DNA of 64,000 bases. Source: Alphaproteobacteria bacterium (GTDB lineage: Bacteria; Pseudomonadota; Alphaproteobacteria; Caulobacterales; Caulobacteraceae). The notes beneath the pieces are model-generated. The model had not been told where the DNA came from. It did not search any database and was given only the letters and a program-made list of their open reading frames with translations. Position 1 is the first letter of the stretch. The number at the start of each line of letters is the position of its first letter. The translations under genes were made by a program, and so were the position numbers. Location: NCBI GenBank assembly GCA_018821435.1, contig JAHJME010000012.1, forward strand, positions 124,001 to 188,000, read 5' to 3'. Positions 38,099 to 45,626 of the stretch are shown piece after piece.

Positions 38099-38575
38099 AT
38101 GCTGAAGAGCACTACGGCTTCGCTGAAGCCCGCCGAGGTCGAGAAGAAGTGGATCGTGATCGACGCCCAGGACGCCGTTGTCGGCCGTCTGGCTTCGTTC
38201 ATCGCCATGCGTCTTCGCGGCAAGCATCGCGCTGATTACACCCCGCACGTCGATTGCGGCGACTTCGTCGTTGTCCTGAACGCCGACAAGGTGAAGTTCA
38301 CCGGCAAGAAGGCCACCAACGAAATCTACTACTGGCACACGGGTCACCCGGGCGGCGTGAAGCAACGCACCCCGGCGCAGATCCTCGCTGGCAAGTACCC
38401 CGAGCGGGTGCTGGAAAAGGCCGTCGAGCGCATGCTGCCCAAGGAAAGCCCCCTGGCCCGCAAGCAGATGACGCACCTGCGCATCTACACCACCGGTGAG
38501 CACCCGCACGCCGCGCAGAACCCCGAGACCATCGCGTTCGCCGATCTGAACGCCAAGAACGTGCGGAGCGCCTGA
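38099..38575 (+). CDS. rplM: 50S ribosomal protein L13
   Basis: A 158-residue large-subunit protein. After a short lead it has [53 protein letters not shown] and [20 protein letters not shown], all L13 signatures. The stop overlaps the rpsI start by one base (TGATG), so the two are coupled as in most bacteria. Confidence 0.97.
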   Translation: MLKSTTASLKPAEVEKKWIVIDAQDAVVGRLASFIAMRLRGKHRADYTPHVDCGDFVVVLNADKVKFTGKKATNEIYYWHTGHPGGVKQRTPAQILAGKYPERVLEKAVERMLPKESPLARKQMTHLRIYTTGEHPHAAQNPETIAFADLNAKNVRSA

Positions 38576-39063
38576 TGTCGGAAGCCACCACGACCGAAGC
38601 CACCGGCTTCGACGCCCTGAAGGGCATGGGCACGCAAGCGTCCGAACACATCGCCCGCGAACCCAAGATCGACGCCCAGGGCCGCGCCTATGCGACCGGC
38701 AAGCGCAAGAACGCGGTCGCCCGCGTCTGGATCAAGCCGGGTAGCGGCAAGATCACGATCAACGGCCGCGACCAGGAGATCTACTTCGCGCGTCCGGTGC
38801 TGCGCATGATGATCGCCCAGCCGACCCAACTGACGGACCGCGCTGGTCAGTTCGACGTCATCGCCACGGTCGAGGGCTCCGGCCTCTCCGGCCAGGCCGG
38901 CGCCATTCGTCACGCCATCTCCAAGGCCCTGACCTACTATGAGCCCGCCCTTCGCGCCGTGCTGAAGCCGCACGGCCTCCTGACCCGCGACCCCCGCGTC
39001 GTGGAGCGGAAGAAGTACGGCAAGGCCAAGGCCCGACGCAGCTTCCAGTTCTCGAAGCGCTAA
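38575..39063 (+). CDS. rpsI: 30S ribosomal protein S9
   Basis: A 162-residue small-subunit protein. An N-terminal extension of about 35 residues precedes [20 protein letters not shown]; then [19 protein letters not shown] and the C-terminal [20 protein letters not shown], ending in SKR, whose arginine tail reaches the P-site tRNA. A strong terminator follows. Confidence 0.97.
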   Translation: MSEATTTEATGFDALKGMGTQASEHIAREPKIDAQGRAYATGKRKNAVARVWIKPGSGKITINGRDQEIYFARPVLRMMIAQPTQLTDRAGQFDVIATVEGSGLSGQAGAIRHAISKALTYYEPALRAVLKPHGLLTRDPRVVERKKYGKAKARRSFQFSKR

Positions 39064-39093
39064 CCGCGCGCGAAAACTCGCGTTTACGGATTG

Positions 39094-39126
39094 GGGCGCT
39101 TCGGGAAACCGGAGCGCCCTTTTTCT
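39094..39126 (+). terminator. Rho-independent terminator of rplM-rpsI
   Basis: GGGCGCTTCGG pairs with CCGGAGCGCCC (one G-U pair) around a GAAA loop, followed by TTTTTC at 39120-39126. It ends the ribosomal protein operon 31 bases after the rpsI stop. Confidence 0.92.
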
Positions 39127-39156
39127 TGTGCCCATCCTTCCTGACGGAAGCAGTCC

Positions 39157-40137
39157 ATGACCCACACCATCTTCATCGACGGCGAAGCCGGCACCACGGG
39201 ACTTCAGATCCGCGAGCGGCTGGCCGGCCGCAGCGACCTGGAAGTGCTCTCGATCGATCCTGCGCGGCGCAAGGACGCCGACGCGCGCGCCGAACTGCTG
39301 AACGCGGCGGACGCGGTCGTGCTGTGCCTGCCCGACGATGCGTCGCGCGAGGCGGTGGGTCTGATCACCTCCAACACAGTCAAGGTGGTCGACGCCTCGA
39401 CGGCCTACCGGACCGCGCCCGGCTGGACCTATGGCTTTCCGGAAATGTCGGCGACCCAGCGCGATGCGGTGCGCGGCGCGACGCGGGTGTCGAACCCCGG
39501 CTGCTATCCGACCGGCTTCATCGGCCTTGTGCGGCCTCTCGTGGCGGCGGGCCTGATCCCAGCCGACTTCCCCCTGACCGTGAACGCCATCTCCGGCTAC
39601 TCCGGGGGCGGGAAGGGGCTGATCGCGGAGTTCGAGGAACAGGCGCCGCCCGTCGGGACGAACGACGCCTTCCGACCCTATGGCTTCACCCTGGCCCACA
39701 AGCATCTGGGCGAGATGCAGATCCACACGGGCATCTCGCACCCCCCGGTGTTCGCGCCGTCCGTGGGGCGCTACGCGCAGGGGATGCTGGTCGAGGTGCC
39801 GCTGCAGCTTTGGGCCATGCCCGGCAAGCCGTCGCCCGCCGACCTGCACGTGGCGCTGGAAGCGGCCTATGCCGGCGAGGCGTTCGTCCAGGTGGCCAGC
39901 GGGCTCGAGTGCGCCGAGTTGCAGAAGACCCGCGCCGGCGCCGGCGGCTATGTCCAGGCTCTGGACCCGCAGGCGATGAACGGCACGAATACGATGCGCC
40001 TGTTCGTCTTCGGCAATGCCGACGGCAGCCAGGCGCGGCTGGTGGCCGTGCTGGACAACCTGGGCAAGGGCGCGTCGGGCGCGGCGGTCCAGAGCCTGAA
40101 CCTGATGCTGGGCCTGCCGGAGGGCGCGGGACTCTAG
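39157..40137 (+). CDS. argC: N-acetyl-gamma-glutamyl-phosphate reductase (type 2)
   Basis: A 326-residue NADPH enzyme of arginine synthesis that reduces N-acetylglutamyl phosphate to the semialdehyde. The dinucleotide loop is DGEAGTTGLQIRERL, the catalytic Cys116 is in RVSNPGCYPTG, and HLGEMQIHTGI carries the active-site His. The sequence GEAGTTGLQI marks the shorter, type 2 enzymes of proteobacteria. It follows rpsI as in Caulobacter relatives, after the terminator, so it has a separate transcript. Confidence 0.94.
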   Translation: MTHTIFIDGEAGTTGLQIRERLAGRSDLEVLSIDPARRKDADARAELLNAADAVVLCLPDDASREAVGLITSNTVKVVDASTAYRTAPGWTYGFPEMSATQRDAVRGATRVSNPGCYPTGFIGLVRPLVAAGLIPADFPLTVNAISGYSGGGKGLIAEFEEQAPPVGTNDAFRPYGFTLAHKHLGEMQIHTGISHPPVFAPSVGRYAQGMLVEVPLQLWAMPGKPSPADLHVALEAAYAGEAFVQVASGLECAELQKTRAGAGGYVQALDPQAMNGTNTMRLFVFGNADGSQARLVAVLDNLGKGASGAAVQSLNLMLGLPEGAGL

Positions 40138-40169
40138 CTGCCCCGCCGGGAATTGCGCGGACGTGGTCT

Positions 40170-40197
40170 TGTAACTTTCCGCCGGTGGCGCACGTAT
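40170..40197 (+). promoter_or_regulatory. Putative ECF-type promoter of msrB
   Basis: TGTAACT (40170-40176) and CGTAT (40193-40197) are spaced by 16 bases, resembling ECF-sigma promoters (AAC core at -35, CGT at -10). The predicted transcription start falls at about the ATG at 40206, which would make the mRNA leaderless. Oxidative-stress control would fit msrB. Confidence 0.5.
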
Positions 40198-40205
40198 TAG
40201 ACCTT

Positions 40206-40700
40206 ATGAGCACCCTGTCCCTCGACCGCCGCCGCGTCCTGATGGCCGCCACCGTCGTAGCGTTCCTTCCCGCCTCGGCGCTGGCCGCGGCCAAGGACGC
40301 CTATGCCGCGTCGCCCTATCGCAAGTTCACCGACGCCGAATGGCGCAAGCGCCTGCCGGCCGCGGCCTACGACGTCCTGCGCCAGGAAGGCACCGAACGC
40401 GCCGGCACCAGTCCGCTGCTGAAGGAGCACCGCAAGGGTACGTTTGCCTGCCTCGGCTGCGACCTGCCGCTGTTCAGCTCGCTGACCAAGTATGAGAGCG
40501 GGACGGGTTGGCCCAGCTTCTACCGGGCTCTGCCGGGCGCCCTGATCACCAAGACCGACTACAAGATCGGCGTGGCCCGGACGGCCTACGAGTGCGCCCA
40601 GTGCCTGGGCCACCAGGGGCATGTGTTCAACGACGGCCCGCAGCCCACCGGCCTGCGCTACTGCAACAACGGCGTCGCGCTGAAGTTCGTCCCCGCCTGA
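40206..40700 (+). CDS. msrB: Exported peptide-methionine (R)-S-oxide reductase
   Basis: A 164-residue repair enzyme for oxidised methionine. The zinc cysteines are in ACLGCDLPLF and ECAQCLGHQGHVFNDG, and the catalytic cysteine is in RYCNNGVAL, with GTGWPSFY for substrate binding. The start has a leader with LDRRRVLMAATVVAFLPASA, which looks Tat-type, so the enzyme is probably periplasmic. The ATG at 40206 has no good ribosome site, in keeping with a leaderless message. Confidence 0.93.
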   Translation: MSTLSLDRRRVLMAATVVAFLPASALAAAKDAYAASPYRKFTDAEWRKRLPAAAYDVLRQEGTERAGTSPLLKEHRKGTFACLGCDLPLFSSLTKYESGTGWPSFYRALPGALITKTDYKIGVARTAYECAQCLGHQGHVFNDGPQPTGLRYCNNGVALKFVPA

Positions 40701-40737
40701 AAAAGGCGGCCCGGGACGGCGCACTGCCCCGGGCCGT
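40700..40737 (-). terminator. Terminator for the DUF2807/DUF1700/PadR unit
   Basis: CGGCCCGGG (40707-40715) and CCCGGGCCG (40728-40736) form a nine-base-pair stem. Read on the minus strand it is followed by CCTTTTTC, so it is placed to end the DUF2807 transcript. Confidence 0.75.
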
Positions 40738-40747
40738 CAGTTGCAGC

Positions 40748-41584
40748 CTAGGGCTTGGGGGCCTTCGGGCTGGGAGACGGTGACGGCGAGGCGGACGGCG
40801 ACGGGCTGGCCGATGGCCCGCCCTGGCGCACCTTGCCCGCGCCGCTGACGTCGGTTTCGAGACGCGGGGGGTTGGTCAGCAGGCGGACGTCGCCGGCGCC
40901 GGAAATGTCCAGCTTGGCCCAATCCGTCGGTGCGATGGTGGCCTTGCTGGCGCCGGAGATGTCCACGTTCGCACCGCGCGCCTTGAGCGCGCCCAGGTCG
41001 ACGTCACCCTTGCCGGACATGTCGATATCCACGTCCTCGGTTTCGCCAACAGCGGTGACCTCGGCCAGGCCGGAGACATCCAGCCGCAGGGTCTTCTGCC
41101 GGTAGCTCTCGATGGCCAGCGTGTTCTCGCCGGAGATGTCGAAGCGGCTGACGTTCGGCGCGCGGAGCACGACGGTCAGTCGGGGCCGCCATTGGGCGTC
41201 GTGGTGGTCGTAGCGCAGGCTGTCGCCGCGGACGATCACCTCGTCGATGGCCTTGCGGGGCCCGGTGACCGTCACCGTGGGCGGACCGTCGGCCTGGACG
41301 TAGCGGATGTCGGCGGCCAGATCGACGTCCAGCTTGTCGGCCCCACTCCAGACGAGGGTGCGGGTAGCCTGCGGTCCGAAATCGCCGGACCAGCGGGACT
41401 CGCCGCGCCTGTGGCCGATGTCATTGTCCCAATCCCAGTCCCAGCGGTCGCCCCAGTCCTTGCCGGCGACGATCCAGCCGCCGCGGGCGACGGCCTCGGG
41501 GCCGCCGATCGCGACCGCGGCCGCCAGACTTCCCACCGACAGCACAAAGCCGGCGATGGCGATCATGAAGAGTACGCGGATCAT
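40748..41584 (-). CDS. DUF2807 (GIN-domain) exported protein
   Basis: A 278-residue protein with one N-terminal hydrophobic segment (VLFMIAIAGFVLSVGSLAAA) that may be an anchor or signal. A Trp/Asp-rich stretch (GDRWDWDWDNDIGHRRG) precedes a beta-helical DUF2807 domain with repeats such as RFDISGENTLAIES and DIDMSGKGDVDLGAL, DISGASKATIAP and DISGAGDVRLL. It ends in a Ser-Pro-rich tail. It is the last gene of a PadR/DUF1700 unit; such units appear in many bacteria and probably work at the envelope. Function unknown. Confidence 0.85.
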   Translation of the reverse strand: MIRVLFMIAIAGFVLSVGSLAAAVAIGGPEAVARGGWIVAGKDWGDRWDWDWDNDIGHRRGESRWSGDFGPQATRTLVWSGADKLDVDLAADIRYVQADGPPTVTVTGPRKAIDEVIVRGDSLRYDHHDAQWRPRLTVVLRAPNVSRFDISGENTLAIESYRQKTLRLDVSGLAEVTAVGETEDVDIDMSGKGDVDLGALKARGANVDISGASKATIAPTDWAKLDISGAGDVRLLTNPPRLETDVSGAGKVRQGGPSASPSPSASPSPSPSPKAPKP

Positions 41585-41593
41585 CGTGGCCTC

Positions 41594-42160
41594 CTAGGCT
41601 TGCTGTTCGAGGGCCGGCTTCAGCAGCCGGTAGTGGAGCCGTCCGTACCAGACGAGCGCGTTCATCAGGCCGATCGAAACGATGGTCAGCAGCGCGCCGC
41701 CCGAGGCCGATCCGGCCATGATGCCGATGCCGGTGAGAACCGCGGTGACCGGTCCGCCGGGCGGGTCGGTGAAGGGGCCGGCCGCGAACACGAAAGCGCC
41801 GGCGAAGAAGCAGACGATGACCGCGACGGTCAGGCCGATGATCGCGCCGGCGACGCCCATCAGGATCGGCAGCAGGATCAGGATGTCGATCGCGCCCAGG
41901 CCCAGCACCGCGAAGACGGCGGCGGCGGCGGAGGAGGGGCTGCGCTCCTCGCGCCAGCGGGCCACGGTGCTTTCGGCGCGGATTTCGCGGGCCAGCCGCT
42001 CGGGGTCGCCGAGCGCGGCGGCCACCTCGGCTTCGGTCCGGCCGGCGGCCTCGCCGTCGGTGAAGTGCGCCTCATAGTCGGCGACGATGTCGGTCACGGA
42101 TTGCGGGGGCAGGCCACGCAGGCCTTCCCGCAGCCGGGCCATGAAAGCCTGGCGGGTCAT
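41594..42160 (-). CDS. DUF1700 (HAAS-domain) membrane protein
   Basis: A 188-residue protein. The N-terminal MARLREGLRGLPPQSVTDIV is a DUF1700/HAAS domain, followed by AAALGDPERLAREI and four membrane segments (AAAAVFAVLGLGAIDILILL, VAVIVCFFAGAFVFAAG, among others). Members pair with PadR regulators, and the overlap of its start with the padR stop (ATGA, 42157-42160) shows coupled expression. Role not known. Confidence 0.85.
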   Translation of the reverse strand: MTRQAFMARLREGLRGLPPQSVTDIVADYEAHFTDGEAAGRTEAEVAAALGDPERLAREIRAESTVARWREERSPSSAAAAVFAVLGLGAIDILILLPILMGVAGAIIGLTVAVIVCFFAGAFVFAAGPFTDPPGGPVTAVLTGIGIMAGSASGGALLTIVSIGLMNALVWYGRLHYRLLKPALEQQA

Positions 42161-42483
42161 TTTGCGCCTCCAAGGATGCTTTCGACGGCGCCGGAAAACG
42201 ACTTCCAGGCCGCCTGCTGCGAGGTGAAGTTCTTCTTCCCGGCTTCGCTGAGCCGGTAGTATTTGCGGGGCGGTCCCGAGCTGCTCTCGACCAGATAGGT
42301 CTCGACCAGGCCGTCGGACTGCAGCCGGCGCATCAGCGGATAGATCGTGCCTTCCCCCATGCCGATAGCGTCGGCGAGCTGGGCGGCGATCTCGTAGGCG
42401 TAGCTGTCGTGCTTCGAAAGAAGGGCCAGAACGCAGAGTTCCAGCGCGCCTTTCTTAAGTTGGATCTCGATGGCTTCGGGCAC
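42157..42483 (-). CDS. PadR family transcriptional regulator
   Basis: A 108-residue winged-helix regulator. It shows LKKGALELCVLALLSKHDSY, GEGTIYPLMRRLQSDGLVE and SGPPRKYYRLSEAGKK, the standard PadR layout, with little beyond the DNA-binding part, so the effector domain is short. The start is a GTG at 42483, after AAGGAGGG. A 13-base palindrome 70 bases upstream is a candidate operator, so the unit may regulate itself. Confidence 0.92.
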   Translation of the reverse strand: MPEAIEIQLKKGALELCVLALLSKHDSYAYEIAAQLADAIGMGEGTIYPLMRRLQSDGLVETYLVESSSGPPRKYYRLSEAGKKNFTSQQAAWKSFSGAVESILGGAK

Positions 42484-42552
42484 GTGTTCGCCCTCCTTGC
42501 TGAGCCAAGGGGTACGGCAAGGTATTGGGCGGTGCAAGGTAGCTGTTATTAA

Positions 42553-42565
42553 ACGTTAGTAACGT
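42553..42565. promoter_or_regulatory. Perfect 13-base palindrome upstream of padR
   Basis: ACGTTAGTAACGT is a perfect palindrome with one central base, in an otherwise AT-rich stretch (GTTATTAAACGTTAGTAACG) between padR and the LprI-like gene. It is a likely operator for the PadR regulator. Confidence 0.5.
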
Positions 42566-42605
42566 AACCGACCGGCGTTCGCCGCACCGTTACGGATCGG
42601 GAGCG

Positions 42606-43013
42606 TCAGTCCTCGCGGTGTCCGCCACAGCTCATGTCGCCTTCCGCGCAGGACATTTCGGCCTTGAGGACCTCGGTCCGGGCGTCGGTGACCGCTTCCA
42701 GGCAGAGCGACAGGGCCGCGGGATAGAACGAGCCGCCGCGCGAACCGGTGCGGGCCGCGCAGTCCAGGTCGCGGAACGCGATCCAGGCGCGCTGGGCCGC
42801 CCGCAGTCGGATCTTCCCATCGGGCGAGGCCTCGGCGACGGCCTTTGCGTAGGCCTGATTCAACGCCCGGTCGGCGATGGCATGGCGCTTGCCGGCCTGG
42901 ACGTTCATGTCGCCCTGCGTCGGCCCGTCCAACTCGGGGCGTTTCTGGGCGAGGGCGGGTGAGGCGGCGAGCAGCAGCCCCGCAATCCCCGCCAGAAGGT
43001 ACCGCCGCGCCAC
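42606..43013 (-). CDS. LprI-like lysozyme-inhibitor family protein (DUF1311), exported
   Basis: A 135-residue predicted periplasmic protein. The signal peptide ends LLLAASPALAQ, and the domain contains DRALNQAYAKAVAEASPDG, LRAAQRAWIAFRDLDCAART and paired cysteines in CLEAVTDARTEVLKAEMSCA and MSCGG. This is the DUF1311 pattern, which includes the lysozyme-inhibiting lipoprotein LprI. It starts with GTG at 43013, two bases after the phaC stop, so it is coupled to phaC. Confidence 0.82.
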   Translation of the reverse strand: MARRYLLAGIAGLLLAASPALAQKRPELDGPTQGDMNVQAGKRHAIADRALNQAYAKAVAEASPDGKIRLRAAQRAWIAFRDLDCAARTGSRGGSFYPAALSLCLEAVTDARTEVLKAEMSCAEGDMSCGGHRED

Positions 43014-43015
43014 GA

Positions 43016-44962
43016 CTAGCTCTTCACCTTCACATACTCGCCCGGCGCATCGCCCAGCGGCGTCAGCGGACCCTTGGCGGGATCCCTGGCCGGGACCTTC
43101 TTGCCGGAACGGGCGGCCAGCCAGGACAGCCAATGCGGCCACCACGAGCCGGCGGCCTCGACGGCCCCGGCCTGCCACGCCTCGAGCGACGCGGGCAGCT
43201 CGTCGTTGGTCCAGTGCTGGTACTTGTTGGCGACGGGGGCGTTGATCACCCCGGCGATGTGGCCCGAGCCGGCCATGGTGAACGTGGTCGGGCCGCCGAA
43301 CAGCCGGGCCCCCTTGAACACGGATTTCGCCGGCGCGATGTGATCCTCCTTCGAGGACTGGATGTAGACCGGCACCTTGACCTTGCTGAGGTCGATCTCC
43401 ACGCCGTCCAGGGTCAACTCGCCCTTGGCCATGGCGTTTTCGCCGTAGAAGCGGCGCAGATAGTAGGTGTGCAGCGTCTTCGGCATCCGCGTCTGGTCCG
43501 AGTTCCAGAACAGCAGGTCGAAGGGCTTGGGCTCCTTGCCCATCAGGTAGTTGTTCACGAAGAACGACCAGATCAGGTCGTTGCCGCGCAGCGCGTTGAA
43601 CGTGTCGGCCATGGTCTGGCCGGACAGCACGCCGCCGCCCTGGTCCATCTTGGCCTCGAGGTCCTTCAGCCAGTCCTCGTTGGTGAAAAGCAGCAAGTCC
43701 CCGGCTTCGGAGAAGTCCTGCTGGGCCGCGAAGAAGGTGGCCGAGCCGATAGACGTGTCGCCCTTGGCGGTCATGTGCGCCAGGGTCGCCGAGAGCAGGG
43801 TGCCACCGATGCAGTAGCCGACGGTGTTGACGTGATCGACGCCGGCCTGGGTCTTGGCCGCGGCGACGCCCTCGTAGATGCCCTGGCGCATGTAGTCTTC
43901 GAAGGTCTTGGTCGCGAGCGCCGCGTCGGGGTTCACCCACGAGGCCACGAACACCGTGACGCCCTGGCTAGCCAGCCAGCGGATCATCGAATTCTCAGGC
44001 CGCAGGTCCAGGATGTAGAACTTGTTGATCCAGGGCGGGAAGATCAGCAGCGGGATCTCGAAGACCTCATCGGTCGTCGGCGAAAACTGCAGCAGTTCGA
44101 TGATCTCGTTGCGGAAGACGACCTTGCCGGGCGCCGTGGCGACGTTCTCGCCGATCTTGAACATCTCGTAGTCGGTCTGGGCGATGGACAGCGATCCGCC
44201 GCCGCGCTGCAGGTCGGACTGGAAGTTCTCCATGCCCTTGACCAGGCTGGCGCCGCCGGTGGCCATTACTTCCTTCAAGGCCGTCGGGTTCGAGGCCAGG
44301 AAGTTCGACGGCGAGAACGCGTCGGTCAGCATCTTCATGAAGAACTCGACGCGGCGCTTCTCCAGCGGGTCCACGCCGTCCACGTCGGCCACCAGGCCGT
44401 TCAGGAAGTTGGCGGTCAGCAGATAGGACTGCTTGATCACGTCGAAGACGGGATTGTCCGACCAGTCGGGATCGTTGAACCGCTTGTCGCCCTTGGCCGG
44501 CGCCACCGTGGGCTCGGGACCGGCGCCGCCGGCGCGGCGCGCGGTCGACTGCCACAGGTCGAGGTATTGCGAGAACAGGTCCGCCTGGGCCCGCATCATC
44601 CGGTCCGGCTGGGCCGCCAACCGGCTCATCACCTGGGTGAGGGCCGGGGCCACGTGGAACGGGTCGGGCGACAGGGCCGCTGGGCGGTCGGCCTGGCGCA
44701 GCGCCATCTCGGCGATGGCGCCTTGGGCGGTGATGGCGGCGCGCGCCAGGTTCATCGACAGCTGTTCGATCTGGGCGCGCTGATCGGCCGAGAAGGCGCT
44801 GTGATCGAAGCCGGGCAGCGACGCGGTCGGCGAGGGCGCGGGCGCCGGCGCGGCCGTGACCGTCTTGGCCTCGGGCGTTGGCGTCTTGCCCGCCTTCTTC
44901 GCGCCCTTCTTGGAGCCCGCCTTCTTCGGCCCCTTGCCGGGGGTCGAGGTGTGCTCGCTCAT
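43016..44962 (-). CDS. phaC: Class I poly(3-hydroxyalkanoate) synthase
   Basis: A 648-residue polymerase that builds PHB from hydroxyacyl-CoA at carbon granules. The lipase-like box GYCIGGTLL has the catalytic cysteine at about residue 384, and the active-site His is in GSGHIAGVINAP. PWINKFYILDL and NVLGSNPQ-like sequence upstream are typical; the N-terminus carries an unusual Lys/Ala/Pro-rich tail (TSTPGKGPKKAGSKKGAKKA) of about 50 residues. No phaA, phaB or phasin gene is nearby. It is divergent from the lipoprotein gene. Confidence 0.94.
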   Translation of the reverse strand: MSEHTSTPGKGPKKAGSKKGAKKAGKTPTPEAKTVTAAPAPAPSPTASLPGFDHSAFSADQRAQIEQLSMNLARAAITAQGAIAEMALRQADRPAALSPDPFHVAPALTQVMSRLAAQPDRMMRAQADLFSQYLDLWQSTARRAGGAGPEPTVAPAKGDKRFNDPDWSDNPVFDVIKQSYLLTANFLNGLVADVDGVDPLEKRRVEFFMKMLTDAFSPSNFLASNPTALKEVMATGGASLVKGMENFQSDLQRGGGSLSIAQTDYEMFKIGENVATAPGKVVFRNEIIELLQFSPTTDEVFEIPLLIFPPWINKFYILDLRPENSMIRWLASQGVTVFVASWVNPDAALATKTFEDYMRQGIYEGVAAAKTQAGVDHVNTVGYCIGGTLLSATLAHMTAKGDTSIGSATFFAAQQDFSEAGDLLLFTNEDWLKDLEAKMDQGGGVLSGQTMADTFNALRGNDLIWSFFVNNYLMGKEPKPFDLLFWNSDQTRMPKTLHTYYLRRFYGENAMAKGELTLDGVEIDLSKVKVPVYIQSSKEDHIAPAKSVFKGARLFGGPTTFTMAGSGHIAGVINAPVANKYQHWTNDELPASLEAWQAGAVEAAGSWWPHWLSWLAARSGKKVPARDPAKGPLTPLGDAPGEYVKVKS

Positions 44963-45041
44963 CCTGCCGTTCTCCCGAGCAACGCGATCTGACGCCGCGC
45001 TCTTTCGTCGTTGACGATCATCGCATAAGACCTTGGCTCAA

Positions 45042-45485
45042 ATGAATGCGTCGCGCCCGCTTTTTCCGACCGTCCCTGGGGTAGCCAACGCGCTGGCCCT
45101 GCTGGCGGGTTCCGTGTTGCTGACCGGCTGCGTGGGCAATCCCTTCGCCGAGACCAAGATCGATCCGGCCTCGCCGGTGGCCGCCGACGTGGCCCGGATG
45201 AGCCGCGCGGCCGGCAAGTTCCCGACGTTCGCCAGCATTCCCAAGGCGCCGACCGACATCCGTCCGCTGGCCCAGTACGGTCGCGACGCCAAGACGATCC
45301 TGGCCGAAGGCGCGGCGCTGGAGCAGGCCACGGCCCCGGGCACCTGGACGCTGCAGGGCACCGACGATTTCGCCGAGAAGGCCCGCAAGGACGCCGGCCC
45401 GCAGGTCGAGCCGCCGAAGCCCGGCGACGCCGAGGCCTTCGCCCGTTCGCTCCGGGAACGAGCTACGCCGCCTCCGCCGCGCTAG
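45042..45485 (+). CDS. Hypothetical lipoprotein
   Basis: A 147-residue protein with a lipoprotein signal peptide (ALALLAGSVLLTGCVGNPF; Cys near residue 30). The mature part is rich in Ala, Pro and Lys, with RAAGKFPTFASIPKAPTDIR and LQGTDDFAEKARKDAGPQ, and ends in Pro-Pro-Pro-Arg. I do not recognise a fold. The ATG at 45042 is preferred to a TTG at 45033. A conserved lipoprotein of this kind often lies upstream of an aminotransferase in this group; role unknown. Confidence 0.72.
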   Translation: MNASRPLFPTVPGVANALALLAGSVLLTGCVGNPFAETKIDPASPVAADVARMSRAAGKFPTFASIPKAPTDIRPLAQYGRDAKTILAEGAALEQATAPGTWTLQGTDDFAEKARKDAGPQVEPPKPGDAEAFARSLRERATPPPPR

Positions 45486-45544
45486 GTCCCGACAGGGCCC
45501 TCAGCCGCCGCGAGAGGCATAAAAATCCCCGCACCGGCTTGGCG

Positions 45545-45561
45545 GACTCCCGTGCGGAGTC
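45545..45561 (+). promoter_or_regulatory. Inverted pair of GANTC sites upstream of the aminotransferase
   Basis: GACTCC and GGAGTC form a six-base-pair inverted repeat around CGTGC. Both arms contain a GANTC sequence, the target of the cell-cycle methylase CcrM in Caulobacter relatives. It is 66 bases before the aminotransferase start. Confidence 0.35.
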
Positions 45562-45626
45562 TATCGAAGCCCGACGTTGGCTCGCAGACAGGCCGCAGAC
45601 GCGACGCGCGGCGAAAGAGCTCTATT

